Assembly (NCBI RefSeq): GCF_013466985.1
Contig: NZ_CP059164.1
Coordinates: forward strand, 2,055,001 to 2,119,000
Origin: Nocardioides ungokensis
Lineage (GTDB): Bacteria > Actinomycetota > Actinomycetes > Propionibacteriales > Nocardioidaceae
Direction: 5' to 3'
Length of the DNA stretch: 64,000 nt
The notes under the pieces were generated by a model that saw only the letters and a list, made by a program, of their open reading frames with translations, had not been told where the DNA came from and did no database searches. The position numbers and the translations under genes are program-made. This document shows positions 9,453 through 19,651 of this stretch, piece after piece. Every line of letters begins with the position of its first letter. The stretch's first letter is position 1.

Positions 9453-9483
9453 CACCCCGCGCGGGGTGATTCCTGCCCACCTC
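9453..9483 (+). promoter_or_regulatory. Tripartite CACCCC/GGGGTG operator, site C
   Basis: CACCCC at 9453-9458, N4, GGGGTG at 9463-9468, N9, CACCTC at 9478-9483. It lies 55 bp before the ATG of the APC permease, in the short gap after the antiporter gene. Confidence 0.65.
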
Positions 9484-9538
9484 GTGGACTGCGACAGTTG
9501 CCCGAAGCAACGGCACTGTTCCCCGAGGCGGACACGAG

Positions 9539-10865
9539 ATGGCGGAGCGCCCTGACCACGATTCCCCCGCCCGCCTGACGGTGCGCCAGGCAGCCTTCAT
9601 CGGCGTGGGCGCGATGGTCGGGGCCGGCATCTTCTCCCTGCTCGGGGCGGCGGGCGAGGTCGCCGGCGCCGCGGTCTGGCTGTCGTTCGCGCGCGGGGTG
9701 CATCGCCCTTCTGCAGGGCTACTCCTTCGCCAAGTTCGGGGCCAGGTACCCCTCCGCGGGCGGTCTCCTCGAGTACGTGGCAGCTGGCTTCGGCCTGGGC
9801 ATGGTGACCGGCCTGACCGCGTGGCTCACGTACTCGGCCAACCTCCTGGTCACCGCCATGGTGGCGGTGTCGTTCGGGAGCTACGCCAGCACGATGTTCA
9901 CCGACGACTCGGCCGTGTGGGTGAAGATCTTCGCCGCCCTGCTGATCGTGGCGATGACCCTGCTCAACGTGAGCGGCTCGACGTACGTGGCACGCGCCCA
10001 GAGCGTCATCGTGTACGTCGTCCTGACCACCCTGGTGGTCTTTGCCATCGCCACGCTGCTCAACATGGACCCGTCCCTGCTCGATCCTTCGGGGTACCCG
10101 TCGCGGCGCGAGATCACGTCGAGCGTGGCGCTCACGTTCTTTGCGTTCCTCGGCTTCGGAGTCGTCACGTTCACCGCCAAGGACCTGCCGTCGCCGTCGA
10201 CCCAGCTCCCGAAGGCGATGTTCCTGGCCCTCGGCATTGCGACGGTCGTCTACGTCGCGATCGCGCTCGGCGTGTTCGGCACTCTGTCCGTCGAGAAGGT
10301 CGTGTCCTCGGGCCCGACCGCCCTCGCGGTCGCGGCTCAGCCCGTCCTCGGCCGGGTGGGTTACTGGATGATGTCGGTCACCGCGCTGTTCTCCACGGCC
10401 GGGGCCACCAACGCGGGTCTGTACCCGGCGACGGGCCTGTGCGACCGACTGGCGGAGACCGGTCAGTTCCCGCCGGTCATGGCCCGACGTGTGGGTGGCC
10501 GGATGCCGATGGGGCTGCTGATCATGGCGGCCGCCGGCGTCGTCCTGGTGCTGGGCTTCAACCTCACGGCGATCGCGTCGATCGGCAGTGCGGTCGCGCT
10601 GCTCATCTTCATGCTCGTGACGGCGGCCCACCTGCGGGTCCGGTCCGAGACAGGTGCCCACCTGTGGCTGTTGATCCTTGCCATCGGCACCGCCGGGATC
10701 GCCTTCCTGACCTTCGTCACCACGACATTGGTCGACGAGCCGACATCGGCGGTCGCGTTGGTCGTCATCTTCGCCCTGAGCCTCGGCCTCGAGCTGTGGT
10801 GGTGGCGAGCCCGGCGGACCGGAACACCGGTCGGGGGCCGGCCTGACGAGTCGGCCGGCCGCTAG
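9539..10865 (+). CDS. APC-superfamily amino-acid permease, frameshifted
   Basis: About 440 aa when joined. The N terminus carries the APC signature GVGAMVGAGIFSLLG. The frame changes at about 9690-9698, after which the protein continues as LLQGYSFAKFGARYPSAGG and through ten further helices, ending in an Arg-rich tail. It resembles amino acid/proton symporters or exchangers of the APC family; the substrate cannot be assigned. Given the neighbouring arginine deiminase operon, uptake of an amino acid that feeds it is possible. The TAG stop overlaps the stop of the convergent P-type ATPase gene (10862-10865). Motif site C lies directly upstream. Confidence 0.8.
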
Positions 10866-13647
10866 TCCTGAGGGGCTGTCCTGGCGCGAGCCGGTGCGAC
10901 GGCGTACTCCGCGCTCACGGTCGTCTGCTCGGGTTGCCGGCGCCTCCTGAGAACCTTCCCCAGCTCGACGGCGATCGGGAGCAAGGCAGCCAGGCCGGTG
11001 CAGACGAACCACTCGTGCGGAGTGAGCGGGACGGTGAGCAGGCCCTTCTGGAGGGTCGGGAGCTGGGTCGCGAGGAAGAGCATGGCCACCGGCACCAGGG
11101 CGATCAGCAGGGCCTTCCCGATCGGGGGAACCAGGCCACTGGTGGGGTCGCGCCGGTTGACCAGTGCGTTGAACGCCGTGCCCAGCCCCATGACGGCGAA
11201 CGTCATCGTCATCGACACGCTGGCGTGCTCGGTGCTCGGCTCGTCCGGTCCTGCGATCAGCGGTGCGAGCGCTGCGAGGAACAGCACGAGGGCGTAGGTG
11301 ACCCACATGACCACCGCGGTCCGGTTGGTGATCGTGACGGCGGGGTCCCGTGGTGGACGGTGCATGACGTCGGGGTCACCGGGGTCCACCGCGATGATGA
11401 TGACGCCGACCGCCGTCGCGAAGAACAGCAGGAACAGCACCATGGACGGCGTCATGGCCACGCCCTGGTTGATGTCGAACAGGGTGGCGGTGAGGAAGAG
11501 GAAGACCAGGGCCAGCAGCTGGGTCATCTGGTATCGCACGTAGGCGACCACCTTGTCGTAGACCCGGCGGCCGATCTCCACGGCGTGGACCAGCGTGCCG
11601 AAGTTGTCGTCGGTCAGCACCATGCGCGCGGCCTGCTTGGTGACCTCGCTCCCGCTTCCCATCGCCACCCCGATGTCGGCCTGCTTCAAGGCAGCTGCGT
11701 CGTTGACGGCGTCGCCGGTCATCGCGACGATCATGCCCTCCTCCTGCATGGCCCGGGCCAACCGCAGCTTGTCCTCGGGCGTCACCCGTCCGAACACGTG
11801 CAGCTGCGGCAACCGCTCCTTGAGCTGCGCGTCGGTGAGCGCCTGCAGCTCCGCTCCGCTGATCGCGCCCGGACCGAGACCGAGTTCCTCGCCGATCGCG
11901 TGCGCCGTGACGGCGTGGTCACCGGTGATCATCCGGACGTCGATGCCGGCCGTGAGCGCCGTACTGACCGCGCTGCGCGCCTCGTTCCGCAGCGGGTCGA
12001 TGATTCCGGACATCCCGACGAACGACAGCCCCTGGGTCAGGACCATCGGGTCCTCCGTCATCGTCGCCAGCTCGTCGTCCGCGACGAGGCGGGCCGCGAA
12101 CGCCAGGACGCGTAGGCCCTTCTGCCCCATCCGCTCGTTGGCCTCCTCGATCCCGGCGCGTGCGTCCGCGATCGGGACCTGCGAGCCGCTGAGCGGTCCT
12201 CCCGCCTGGCTGCATCGTGCGATGACCACGTCCGGCGCTCCCTTGACCAGCTCGATGACTTGCTCGACGCCGTCGACCGTGACCCGGTGGAACGTCGCCA
12301 TGAACTTGTACTCGGAGTCGAAGGGGACCTCCGACAGCCGCGGGTAGGCACGTCGCGTCTCCTCGGCGTCGACCCCGAGCTTCGCGGCCAGCACCACCAG
12401 GGCCGCCTCGGTCGGGTCGCCGATCACGGTCCCGTCGTCACCGACCACAGCGTCGCTGTCGAGGGACAGCCCCAGCCCAGACGGGTGAAGTCCGGGACCG
12501 GCACGCCGGCCACCGAACGGATCGCGCCGCTCTTGCGATAGCCCTCTCCCTCGACGGCGAACCACGACCCGCCCGCGTAGAGCGTCGAGACCATCATCTG
12601 GTTCAGCGTGAGCGTCCCCGTCTTGTCGGTGTTGATCGCGCTCGTCGCGCCGAGGGTCTCGACGTCAGTCAGGTTCTTCACCACCGCCTTCGCGTCGGCG
12701 AGCTGCTTGGCGCCGAGTGACAGCAGGCCCGAGACGAACGCGGGCATGCCGGTCGGTATGGCCGAGATGGCCATCGCGGTGCCGAGCAGCAAGAGGTCCT
12801 TGGCCGGCGTCCCGCGGATCAGGCCCGCCACCACGATCACCGCGACCGCTCCCCAGGCGATCACCCCCAGGACCTTCGTCAGCGAGTCCAGCTCCCGCTG
12901 CAGCGGCGACCGGGTGCGCGTCACCGAGGTGAGCATCGTCGCGATCTGGCCCATCTGCGTCTGCATCCCGGTCGCCGTCACCACGACCGTGCCGGTGCCG
13001 CGGGTCACCGAGGTGTTCTGGAACAGCATGTTGGTCCGGTCGCCCAGGGCCACGTCGGCAGGGCCCAGCATTCCGGGGTCCTTCGGGATCGGGGCGCTCT
13101 CCCCGGTGAGCGCCGCCTCCTGTGCCTCGAGCGTGGCGGACTGGATGATGCGCCCGTCCGCGGGCACGATGTCGCCCGCCTCGAGCTGGACGATGTCGCC
13201 CGGCACCACCTCGGTGGCCGGGACCAGCATCACGTCCCCGTCACGGACCACCCGCGCCTGCGGCACCTGCATCTTGGCGAGGGCATCGACGCTCGCCCGG
13301 GCGGTCAGCTCCTGGCGGGTACCGAGTCCGACGTTCAGCAGGATGAGCAGGGCGACGATGATGCCCGTCGAGATCTCGCCGATCAGCAGGCTCACAAGCA
13401 CGACTGCGACCAGCATGATGTTCATCGGGTCGCGCAGCTGCTGGGAGGCGACGACCCACATGGACGGCGGCGGCTCCGCCGCGATCTCGTTGGGGCCGTG
13501 CGACGAGAGCCGGGCCGCCGCCTCCGTGCCGGCGAGGCCCTGCAGCTGGTCAGACCCGGCTGCGGCGACGACCTGGTCGGCGGGGAGCGCATACGGAGGC
13601 GTCTGGACCTCGGTCGCTGACGGCCCGCCGACGTTCTTCTCGGTCAC
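10862..13647 (-). CDS. P-type cation-transporting ATPase (P2-like), frameshifted
   Basis: About 928 aa. In order: an N-terminal cation ATPase domain; actuator motif LTGESAPI (near 13100); membrane motif [10 protein letters not shown] in place of the usual PEGLP; phosphorylation motif [12 protein letters not shown] (near 12620); nucleotide-domain KGAPDVV; hinge [21 protein letters not shown]; and a C-terminal cation ATPase membrane domain. The frame changes between about 12430 and 12560 but both sides match one protein. The GTG start at 13647 overlaps the arcC stop (GTGA), indicating translational coupling to carbamate kinase. This resembles the Ca2+-type or Na+/K+-type P2 branch; the transported ion is not certain. 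ATP made by ArcC may fuel it (inference). Confidence 0.85.
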
Positions 13648-14600
13648 GGGTTGTCTCCCTCCGCCTCGAGTCCTGTCGCCTTCGTCGTGATCGTGGTGCC
13701 TGCATCGCCTCGCAGCATCGCGGCCGTGTCGTCGATCGACCCGATCGAGGCGGGTCGTCCCGTCTGCTCCACGAACCAGCACGCCGCGCCCACCTTCGGT
13801 CCCATCGAACCCTCGGCGAACCCGGTCGCGGCCAAGGCCTGCGGTGTCGCCCGGCGGACCGCTCGACGCTGTGGCGTTCCCCAGTCGAGGTAGACCGCGT
13901 CCACGTCGGTCACGATCAGCAGCACATCGGCGCCGAGGTCGATCGCGAGCAGTGCGCTGGCGAGGTCCTTGTCGATGACTGCCTCGACACCGACGAGCTC
14001 TCGCCCCGCGGGCACCTCGTGGTCGGTGTACATGACCGGCATGCCGCCCCCGCCCGCACAGGTCACCACCGCCCGGTGCTCGAGCAACCACTCGATCGGC
14101 TGCACCCCGAAGATCTGCCGGGGGACGGGGGAGGGGACGACCCGCCGCATGTGCTCGCCGTCCGGCTTGAGCACCCAGCCCTTGTCCCGCGCGAGCGCCT
14201 CGGCCTCAGCGGCCGTGTAGATCGGCCCGATCGGCTTGGTCGGGTTCGCGAAGGCAGGGTCCTCCCGGTCCACCTCGACCATCGTGAGCAGCGAGGCGAT
14301 GCGCCGGCCGGCCGGCAGCAGGTTGCCGAGCTCCTGCTGGATGAGGTAGCCGATCATCCCCTCTGTTTGCGCACCCAGGATGTCGAGCGGGTAGGGGTCG
14401 ACCCCCTTGTAGGCCGCACCCTGGAGCGCCAGTAGCCCGACCTGCGGGCCGTTCCCGTGCGAGATCACCAGGTCGTGGTCCGCGGCGAGCGGCGCGATCG
14501 ACCGGCAGGCGGCGCGGACGTTGGCCCGCTGGTTCTGCGCTGTCATCGGCTCGCCCCGACGCAGCAAGGCGTTGCCGCCGAGCGCGACGACGACCTTCAT
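13644..14600 (-). CDS. arcC: Carbamate kinase
   Basis: A 318-aa amino-acid kinase fold protein that makes ATP and carbamate from carbamoyl phosphate and ADP, the last step of the arginine deiminase pathway. Diagnostic segments are [10 protein letters not shown] at the N terminus, [15 protein letters not shown], the carbamate-kinase subdomain with [30 protein letters not shown] and the C-terminal GSMGPKV. ATG 14598-14600 starts one base before the arcB stop codon (14602-14604), and its own TGA overlaps the GTG of the P-type ATPase. Third enzyme in the arcA-arcB-arcC order. Confidence 0.93.
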   Translation of the reverse strand: MKVVVALGGNALLRRGEPMTAQNQRANVRAACRSIAPLAADHDLVISHGNGPQVGLLALQGAAYKGVDPYPLDILGAQTEGMIGYLIQQELGNLLPAGRRIASLLTMVEVDREDPAFANPTKPIGPIYTAAEAEALARDKGWVLKPDGEHMRRVVPSPVPRQIFGVQPIEWLLEHRAVVTCAGGGGMPVMYTDHEVPAGRELVGVEAVIDKDLASALLAIDLGADVLLIVTDVDAVYLDWGTPQRRAVRRATPQALAATGFAEGSMGPKVGAACWFVEQTGRPASIGSIDDTAAMLRGDAGTTITTKATGLEAEGDNP

Positions 14601-14601
14601 C

Positions 14602-15607
14602 TCAGCCGGCCAGCGTTGCGACGAGGACCGCCTTGATGGTGTGCAGGCGGTTCTCGGCCTCGTCGAAGACGAGCGAGGCGGGGGACTCGAAGACCTCTTC
14701 GGTGACCTCGAGCGCCTGCCTGCCGAACTTGTCCGCGATCTCGCGTCCGACCTGGGTATCGGCGTTGTGGAAGGCGGGCAGGCAGTGCATGAACATGACG
14801 TCGGGGTTGCCGGTCGCGGCCATCGCCTCGGCGTTGACCTGGTACGGCCCGAGCAGCCTGATCCGCTCCGCCCATACCTCGTCGGGCTCGCCCATCGACA
14901 CCCAGACGTCGGTGAGCAGGACGTCGCAGCCCGACGCCCTCCGCGACGTCGTCGGTCAGCGTGATGGAGGCGCCGGTACCAGCAGCCGTCTCGCGAGCAA
15001 GGTCCACGATCTCGCTCCGCGGCCACAGCGCCCGCGGGGCGCAGATCCGGACGTCCATGCCGAGCTTGGCGGCACCGACCAGGTAGGAGTCGGCCATGTT
15101 GAACCGGGCATCACCGAGGTAGCAGAAGACCACCTCCTCCAGTGGCTTCCGGACGTGCTCGCGGAAGGTCAGGAAGTCGGCGAGGATCTGGGTGGGGTGC
15201 CACTCGTCTGTCAGCCCGTTGTAGACCGGCACCCCGGCCCACTCCGCGAGCTCCTCGGCCGCTCGCTGCTCGAAGCCGCGGAACTCGATCGCGTCGAACA
15301 TCCGACCGAGCACGCGCGCGGTGTCCTTCACCGTCTCCTTGTGGCCCATGTGCGAGCCGGAGGGACCGATGAACGTGACGTGGGCGCCCTGGTCGTGCGC
15401 CGCGACCTCGAAGGCGCACCGGGTGCGCGTCGAGTCCTTCTCGAAGATCAACGCGATCTCCTTGCCGCGCAGGCGCTCCTCCTCGCGGCCATCCTTCTTG
15501 GCGGCCTTCAGCTCGGCGGCGAGATCGAGCAGGTAGCGGATCTCGTCCGGGGCGAAGTCGGCCAGCCGCAGCAGGTGCCGACCCCTCAGGTCGATGGTCT
15601 GGGTCAC
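14602..15607 (-). CDS. arcB: Ornithine carbamoyltransferase, frameshifted
   Basis: About 335 aa. It interconverts citrulline plus phosphate with ornithine plus carbamoyl phosphate; in this arc operon the catabolic direction is expected. Motifs: carbamoyl-phosphate site [20 protein letters not shown], and ornithine/catalytic [10 protein letters not shown] near the C terminus. A one-base frame change at about 14935-14945 splits it inside the conserved segment leading to VLLTDVW. I chose GTG 15607 because GAGGAGG lies 7 bp upstream; a GTG 21 bp earlier is less well placed. The symbol follows operon context; anabolic argF cannot be excluded by sequence alone. Confidence 0.9.
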
Positions 15608-15617
15608 GTCGGCCTCC

Positions 15618-16850
15618 TCAGGCGTCACGAACGATCGGACAGGTCATGCAGTGGCCGCCGCCCCGGCCCCGGCCGAGCTCCTGACCGGCGATCGCCAGCA
15701 CCTCGATGCCGGCCTTGGCGAGCTTGGCGTTGGTCGCCTCGTTGCGTTCGTAGCCGACGACGACACCGGGTCCCAGCGCGACGACGTTGTTGCCGTCGTC
15801 CCACTGGTTGCGCTCCGCCTCGAACTCGTCGCCGCCCGTCGTCACGATCGTCAGGTCGCTGAGGCCCAGGGCGTCCTTGACCTCGTCGACGAAGGTGCGC
15901 TCCGACAGCGTTGCCCGGACCCCCGTGGGGCCTCCCGGTGTGAACAGGATCGGGAGGATCTGGGAGACGACCGGCTCGTACAGCGTGACGACCGAGCGAT
16001 CGCAGAACGTGAAGACGGTGTCGAGGTGCATCGCGGCCCGCTCGCGCGGCATCTGCGCCCCGATGACCAGGCGTGCGGCCCCCGCCTCGAAGAGGTTCTT
16101 GGCGAGGATGCTGACGGCCCGGGCGGTGCTGCGCTCGCCCAGGCCGACGAGCACGACGCCGTCACCGATCGGCATGATGTCGCCGCCCTCCATCCGGGCG
16201 AGGCCCCAGTCGTGGTCGGCGCCACCGAACCAGATCTTGAAGTCCGCGTCGCGGAAGCGCGGGTGGAAGCGGTAGATGGCCTCGACGTTGAGCGTCTCCA
16301 GCTGCCGGGCCGGCCAGTACATCGGGTTGAGTGACACGCCGCCGTAGATCCAGGCGCTGGTGTCCCGGGTGAACAGCTGGTTGGGAAGGGGCGGCAGGAC
16401 GAAGTCGGTCTGCTTGAGGGCGCTGCCGATGGCGGCGTTGATCTCCGTCGGCAGCTCACGCACGGTGACGCCCCCGGTCATGCTGGTCGCGAGCTCATCG
16501 GCAGCCATCGCCCCGAGCCAGTCCCTGAGCGGATCCGAGAACATCACCGTCACGTTCTCGGGCCGGACCCGTCGGGTGAGGAGCCAGTCGCGCGCCTCGT
16601 GATCCTCCAGGGTCGTCGTGAGCAGGTCGTGCACGAGCAGCACCTCGACCTCCCGGGACTGCATCAGGTCCACGAAGGCGTCGAACTCCTGGCGCGCCCT
16701 GCGCACCCAGATCACGTCGTCGAACAGCAGCTCGTGACAGTTGGAGGGCGACAGGCGCTCGTGCGCGAGGTCCGGGCGGTGGACCATCACGGTCCGGAGC
16801 TTCCCGGTCTCCGAGTTGGCACCCGGGGCGAGAGATGTCGCACTGGTCAT
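15618..16850 (-). CDS. arcA: Arginine deiminase
   Basis: A 410-aa guanidino-group modifying enzyme that hydrolyses arginine to citrulline and ammonia. Family motifs: FTRDTSAW(I) near residue 160, [17 protein letters not shown] near residue 218 and MHLDTVFTF near residue 270. The C-terminal catalytic stretch is [10 protein letters not shown], with the nucleophile Cys at about residue 401. Length matches the family. ATG start with AAGGAG 8 bp upstream. It lies 18 bp after the antiporter gene and 11 bp before arcB, in one operon whose promoter carries motif site D. Confidence 0.95.
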   Translation of the reverse strand: MTSATSLAPGANSETGKLRTVMVHRPDLAHERLSPSNCHELLFDDVIWVRRARQEFDAFVDLMQSREVEVLLVHDLLTTTLEDHEARDWLLTRRVRPENVTVMFSDPLRDWLGAMAADELATSMTGGVTVRELPTEINAAIGSALKQTDFVLPPLPNQLFTRDTSAWIYGGVSLNPMYWPARQLETLNVEAIYRFHPRFRDADFKIWFGGADHDWGLARMEGGDIMPIGDGVVLVGLGERSTARAVSILAKNLFEAGAARLVIGAQMPRERAAMHLDTVFTFCDRSVVTLYEPVVSQILPILFTPGGPTGVRATLSERTFVDEVKDALGLSDLTIVTTGGDEFEAERNQWDDGNNVVALGPGVVVGYERNEATNAKLAKAGIEVLAIAGQELGRGRGGGHCMTCPIVRDA

Positions 16851-16867
16851 GGCTTAACTCCTTGTGC

Positions 16868-18493
16868 TCAACCGACTGCGGCCGCGATCCCTACGAACGC
16901 GCAGATGACGACGAAGACGGCCACGACAAATGGCAGCACGAACTTCAGGTACTGGTCGTAGCCGATCTTCGACAGCGCAAGTCCGCCCATGATCACGGCG
17001 GAGGTGGGGGTCAGCAGGTTCACCAACCCGGATGCCGACTGGAAGCAGGTCACCGCTATCGAGCGTGAGACCCCCGCGAAGTCCGCCAGCGGCGCCAGGA
17101 TCGGCATCACGAGCGCCGCATGACCGGAGGAGGACGGGACCAGGAAGGCGATCGGGATGTTGACGGCGAAGGCGACGATCGCGAACGTTCCGCTGCTGGT
17201 GCCGGAGACGGCGCTCTCCATCTTGTGCAGGATCGTGTCGGTCATGTACGCGTTCTTCATCACGACCGTGATCCCGCGGGCGACCACGATGATGAGGCCC
17301 GCGCCGAGGAAGTCCGACGCGCCCGCGACGATCGTGGTCACGGTGCCCTCCTCGCCGAGCCTCGCGATCAGGCCGATGACGACGGCCATCACGAGGAAGA
17401 GAGTCGCCGCCTCGGGGAAGTAGAAGTCGTAGAACGTGGGCAGGGGAAAGTCGGTGCTGAACGACTCCTGCCAGATGTCGTTCCACGGGATGAATCCGTA
17501 GATCATCAGCAGGAAGGTCCCGCCGAACAGCACCAGGATGATGGCCTGGCGCCCCGTCAGGGCGGGTACGTCGGTGACAAGCCGCTGAGCGTCTGTGGCG
17601 TCGGCTTCGGACACGCCCACCACCGACTTGGTCGGATCACGCCGGACGCGGCGCGCGTACCAGAGCACGTACGCGATCGCCATGCTGACGATCACGACCC
17701 ACATGGCGATCCGGAGCGCGATCCCGTCGCCGATGCTGATGCCAGCCGCGTCGGACGCCACGCCGGTCGCGAAGGGGTTGACCGTGGAGGCGATCACCCC
17801 GGAGCCGGCCCCGAGGAAGATCACCGCGGCCGCCACCATGCGGTCGAAGCCCAGGGCCAGCGCCAGCGGCACCAGGAGGACGAAGAACCCCAGCGTTTCC
17901 TCCCACATCCCGTAGCTCGTCCCGCCGAGGGCGAAGACGGCCATCAGCAGTGCGACCAGGACCGATCCGCTGTTCTTGAACCGCAGCGCGAGCCGGCCGA
18001 TCCCGGTCTGGATCGCCTCTGTCTTCATGGTCACGGTGATGAAGGCGCCGACGGCGAGGACGAACAGGAAGATCGCCGCCGAGCCGTACATGAAGCCCTC
18101 CTCCCACGGACCCACGAAGCCTTGTGCGTTCTCGACGCCGTACAGGCCGTTCGCAGGCGAGTCCCACAGTTGCTTGAAGCGGAACGACAGCGAGTCGTCC
18201 ACACAGGGGATGCCGAGGTCGGCCACCGTCGCACCAGGAGCGTTCAAGGCGTCCGCGGGGGCCTGCCCGCTCTCGGTGGGCGACTCGACCTGGAGGGACG
18301 GGGCAGTCGCGGCCGGCGCGGAGCACGACGGGAGTTGTTCGTACGTGCCGGGGATCGGCGCTCCACTCTTGTCGAGCTGGTAGCGGCCCGCGGCCACAAC
18401 GAACGACAGCAGCCAGACCAGCAGGAGCACGCCGGCCAAGACAGTGAACGCTGTCGGGAACCTGAACTTGCGGTGTGGTTCCTCGGACGGCAT
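16868..18493 (-). CDS. YfcC/DcuC-family transporter, likely arginine/ornithine antiporter
   Basis: About 541 aa and 11-12 transmembrane helices, with the YfcC-type layout of an N-terminal helix, a 100-residue extracytoplasmic loop and two inverted halves. Recognisable blocks are GGTSYGMWEETLGF, NPFATGVASDAAGISIGDG and the late VPSSSGHAALVMPILAPLAD and LVNLLTPTSAVIMGGLAL. In other actinobacteria and firmicutes YfcC-like carriers accompany arcABC and are thought to exchange arginine for ornithine. That role is inferred here from position. ATG 18493 is preferred (GGAAGG 9 bp upstream) over an in-frame GTG 9 bp earlier. First gene of the arc operon, 46 bp from motif site D. Confidence 0.85.
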   Translation of the reverse strand: MPSEEPHRKFRFPTAFTVLAGVLLLVWLLSFVVAAGRYQLDKSGAPIPGTYEQLPSCSAPAATAPSLQVESPTESGQAPADALNAPGATVADLGIPCVDDSLSFRFKQLWDSPANGLYGVENAQGFVGPWEEGFMYGSAAIFLFVLAVGAFITVTMKTEAIQTGIGRLALRFKNSGSVLVALLMAVFALGGTSYGMWEETLGFFVLLVPLALALGFDRMVAAAVIFLGAGSGVIASTVNPFATGVASDAAGISIGDGIALRIAMWVVIVSMAIAYVLWYARRVRRDPTKSVVGVSEADATDAQRLVTDVPALTGRQAIILVLFGGTFLLMIYGFIPWNDIWQESFSTDFPLPTFYDFYFPEAATLFLVMAVVIGLIARLGEEGTVTTIVAGASDFLGAGLIIVVARGITVVMKNAYMTDTILHKMESAVSGTSSGTFAIVAFAVNIPIAFLVPSSSGHAALVMPILAPLADFAGVSRSIAVTCFQSASGLVNLLTPTSAVIMGGLALSKIGYDQYLKFVLPFVVAVFVVICAFVGIAAAVG

Positions 18494-18539
18494 GCCCCTC
18501 ACCTTCCACTAGCGCGGCAGCTCGACAGTCGCTCGGCGC

Positions 18540-18570
18540 GGGGTGGCTTGTAACCACCCCGGCCGGGGTG
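18540..18570 (-). promoter_or_regulatory. Tripartite CACCCC/GGGGTG operator, site D
   Basis: Read on the minus strand: CACCCC (18570-18565), N4, GGGGTG (18560-18555), N9, CACCCC (18545-18540). All three hexamers match the consensus perfectly. It lies 46 bp before the antiporter-arcABC-ATPase operon. Confidence 0.7.
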
Positions 18571-18783
18571 GGTCAGCCCTTGTCCATGCGAGCAGCGGCC
18601 CTCGGTCAGCACCTCTGCCGCTGGATGGCTTCGTCACCGTCCAGCACCGCCGGGCGCGGCTGCTCCAGGTCGGCTCGGACCGACTCGAGAGCACGGCCCA
18701 CCCGCACGTCGTGGGGCGGTTGGCCCGCCGCGGTGGACGCCGAGATGAGAGCCATGGCTGTGTCTGTCTGCGGCCACCTGGTT

Positions 18784-19107
18784 TCAGATCGTGGGCGTCA
18801 CCATCCCGGCGCCCGACTTGCCCGAGGTGTTCGCGTCGTTCGACCACCTGCTGGACGTCGCGAGGGTCGCTTCCGGGGGTGCTGTCGGCGGGGCCGGCTG
18901 CGTGGCGCCGACGTCCTCGAGCAGCTCCTCCCGCACCTGTCTGAACACCAACTGGGGCACGAAGTCCCGGATGCGAGCGCCGTCATAGTGGGCCCACAGG
19001 CACTCGACCAGCGTCTCGATCTGGTTCGGCGGGACCTGCGGGAACTCGTCGCGGAGGTCGCGCTCGACCTGGCCGACCAGCCGTGCCTCGTCCGACGTCG
19101 GATCCAT
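18784..19107 (-). CDS. Three-helix-bundle (DUF3562-like) protein
   Basis: A 107-aa protein. Residues about 5-65 (DEARLVGQVERDLRDEFPQV, then an ECLWAHYDGARIRDFVPQLV block and RQVREEL) match the small three-helix dimerisation domain seen in many actinobacterial stress loci. The rest is a Pro/Thr/Ala-rich, probably disordered tail. ATG 19107 is preferred because GAGAGGGG lies 7 bp upstream; longer in-frame extensions lack such a site. Function unknown. Confidence 0.65.
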   Translation of the reverse strand: MDPTSDEARLVGQVERDLRDEFPQVPPNQIETLVECLWAHYDGARIRDFVPQLVFRQVREELLEDVGATQPAPPTAPPEATLATSSRWSNDANTSGKSGAGMVTPTI

Positions 19108-19651
19108 CAGCCGGCCCCTCTCGGAGGTGACGATGTCCGAGCTGCTCTGCCGTCGGCAAGCCCTGCCTGCCGCGCGTGCTGAGGTCACGGACCGGGTTCC
19201 CGGCGGGGAAGCAAGTGCTCCCGATGCCGCGTGCGGTTCACTTCCTGGCGTATCGCGCCAGCGTGGGGCCGGCGCCCGGCCGGGCACATCCTCCGCGGAA
19301 GATGACCCGCGTGGGGCGGCCAGGGCTTCCGCGGTCGAACCAGCGCACGGGGTGCCTGCCGGCTGCGCCCCAGGGTCCCGATCGGCTCACCGGACCCGGG
19401 GGCACGGACGGTCCCGGTGATCAGGGTCGCAACACTGGCCAGGCGCCGGCGGGCTGCTTTGGTTCTTCATCGGCCGGTCCGAGACAGCGCGAGAGACAGC
19501 GCAACACTGGGCGAGGATACGAGTCACGCCAATGGGGTGGGGGTCGACTGAGGGTCGACAGGGCATCCCCTCATCAGCAAGACCGCACACGACGCGTCGC
19601 ATGAGTGTGTGTGTTCGAGGACAGGCAGGAATCGTGCTGTGGCGCAGGCAA
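19108..19651. other. Gene-free stretch
   Basis: About 540 bp with no reading frame I can support on either strand. The frames that are open are Arg/Pro-rich and show no domain. It should contain the promoter of the minus-strand DUF3562-like gene and the 3' end of the PAP2 transcript. No clear terminator hairpin or CACCCC-type motif was found. Confidence 0.5.
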
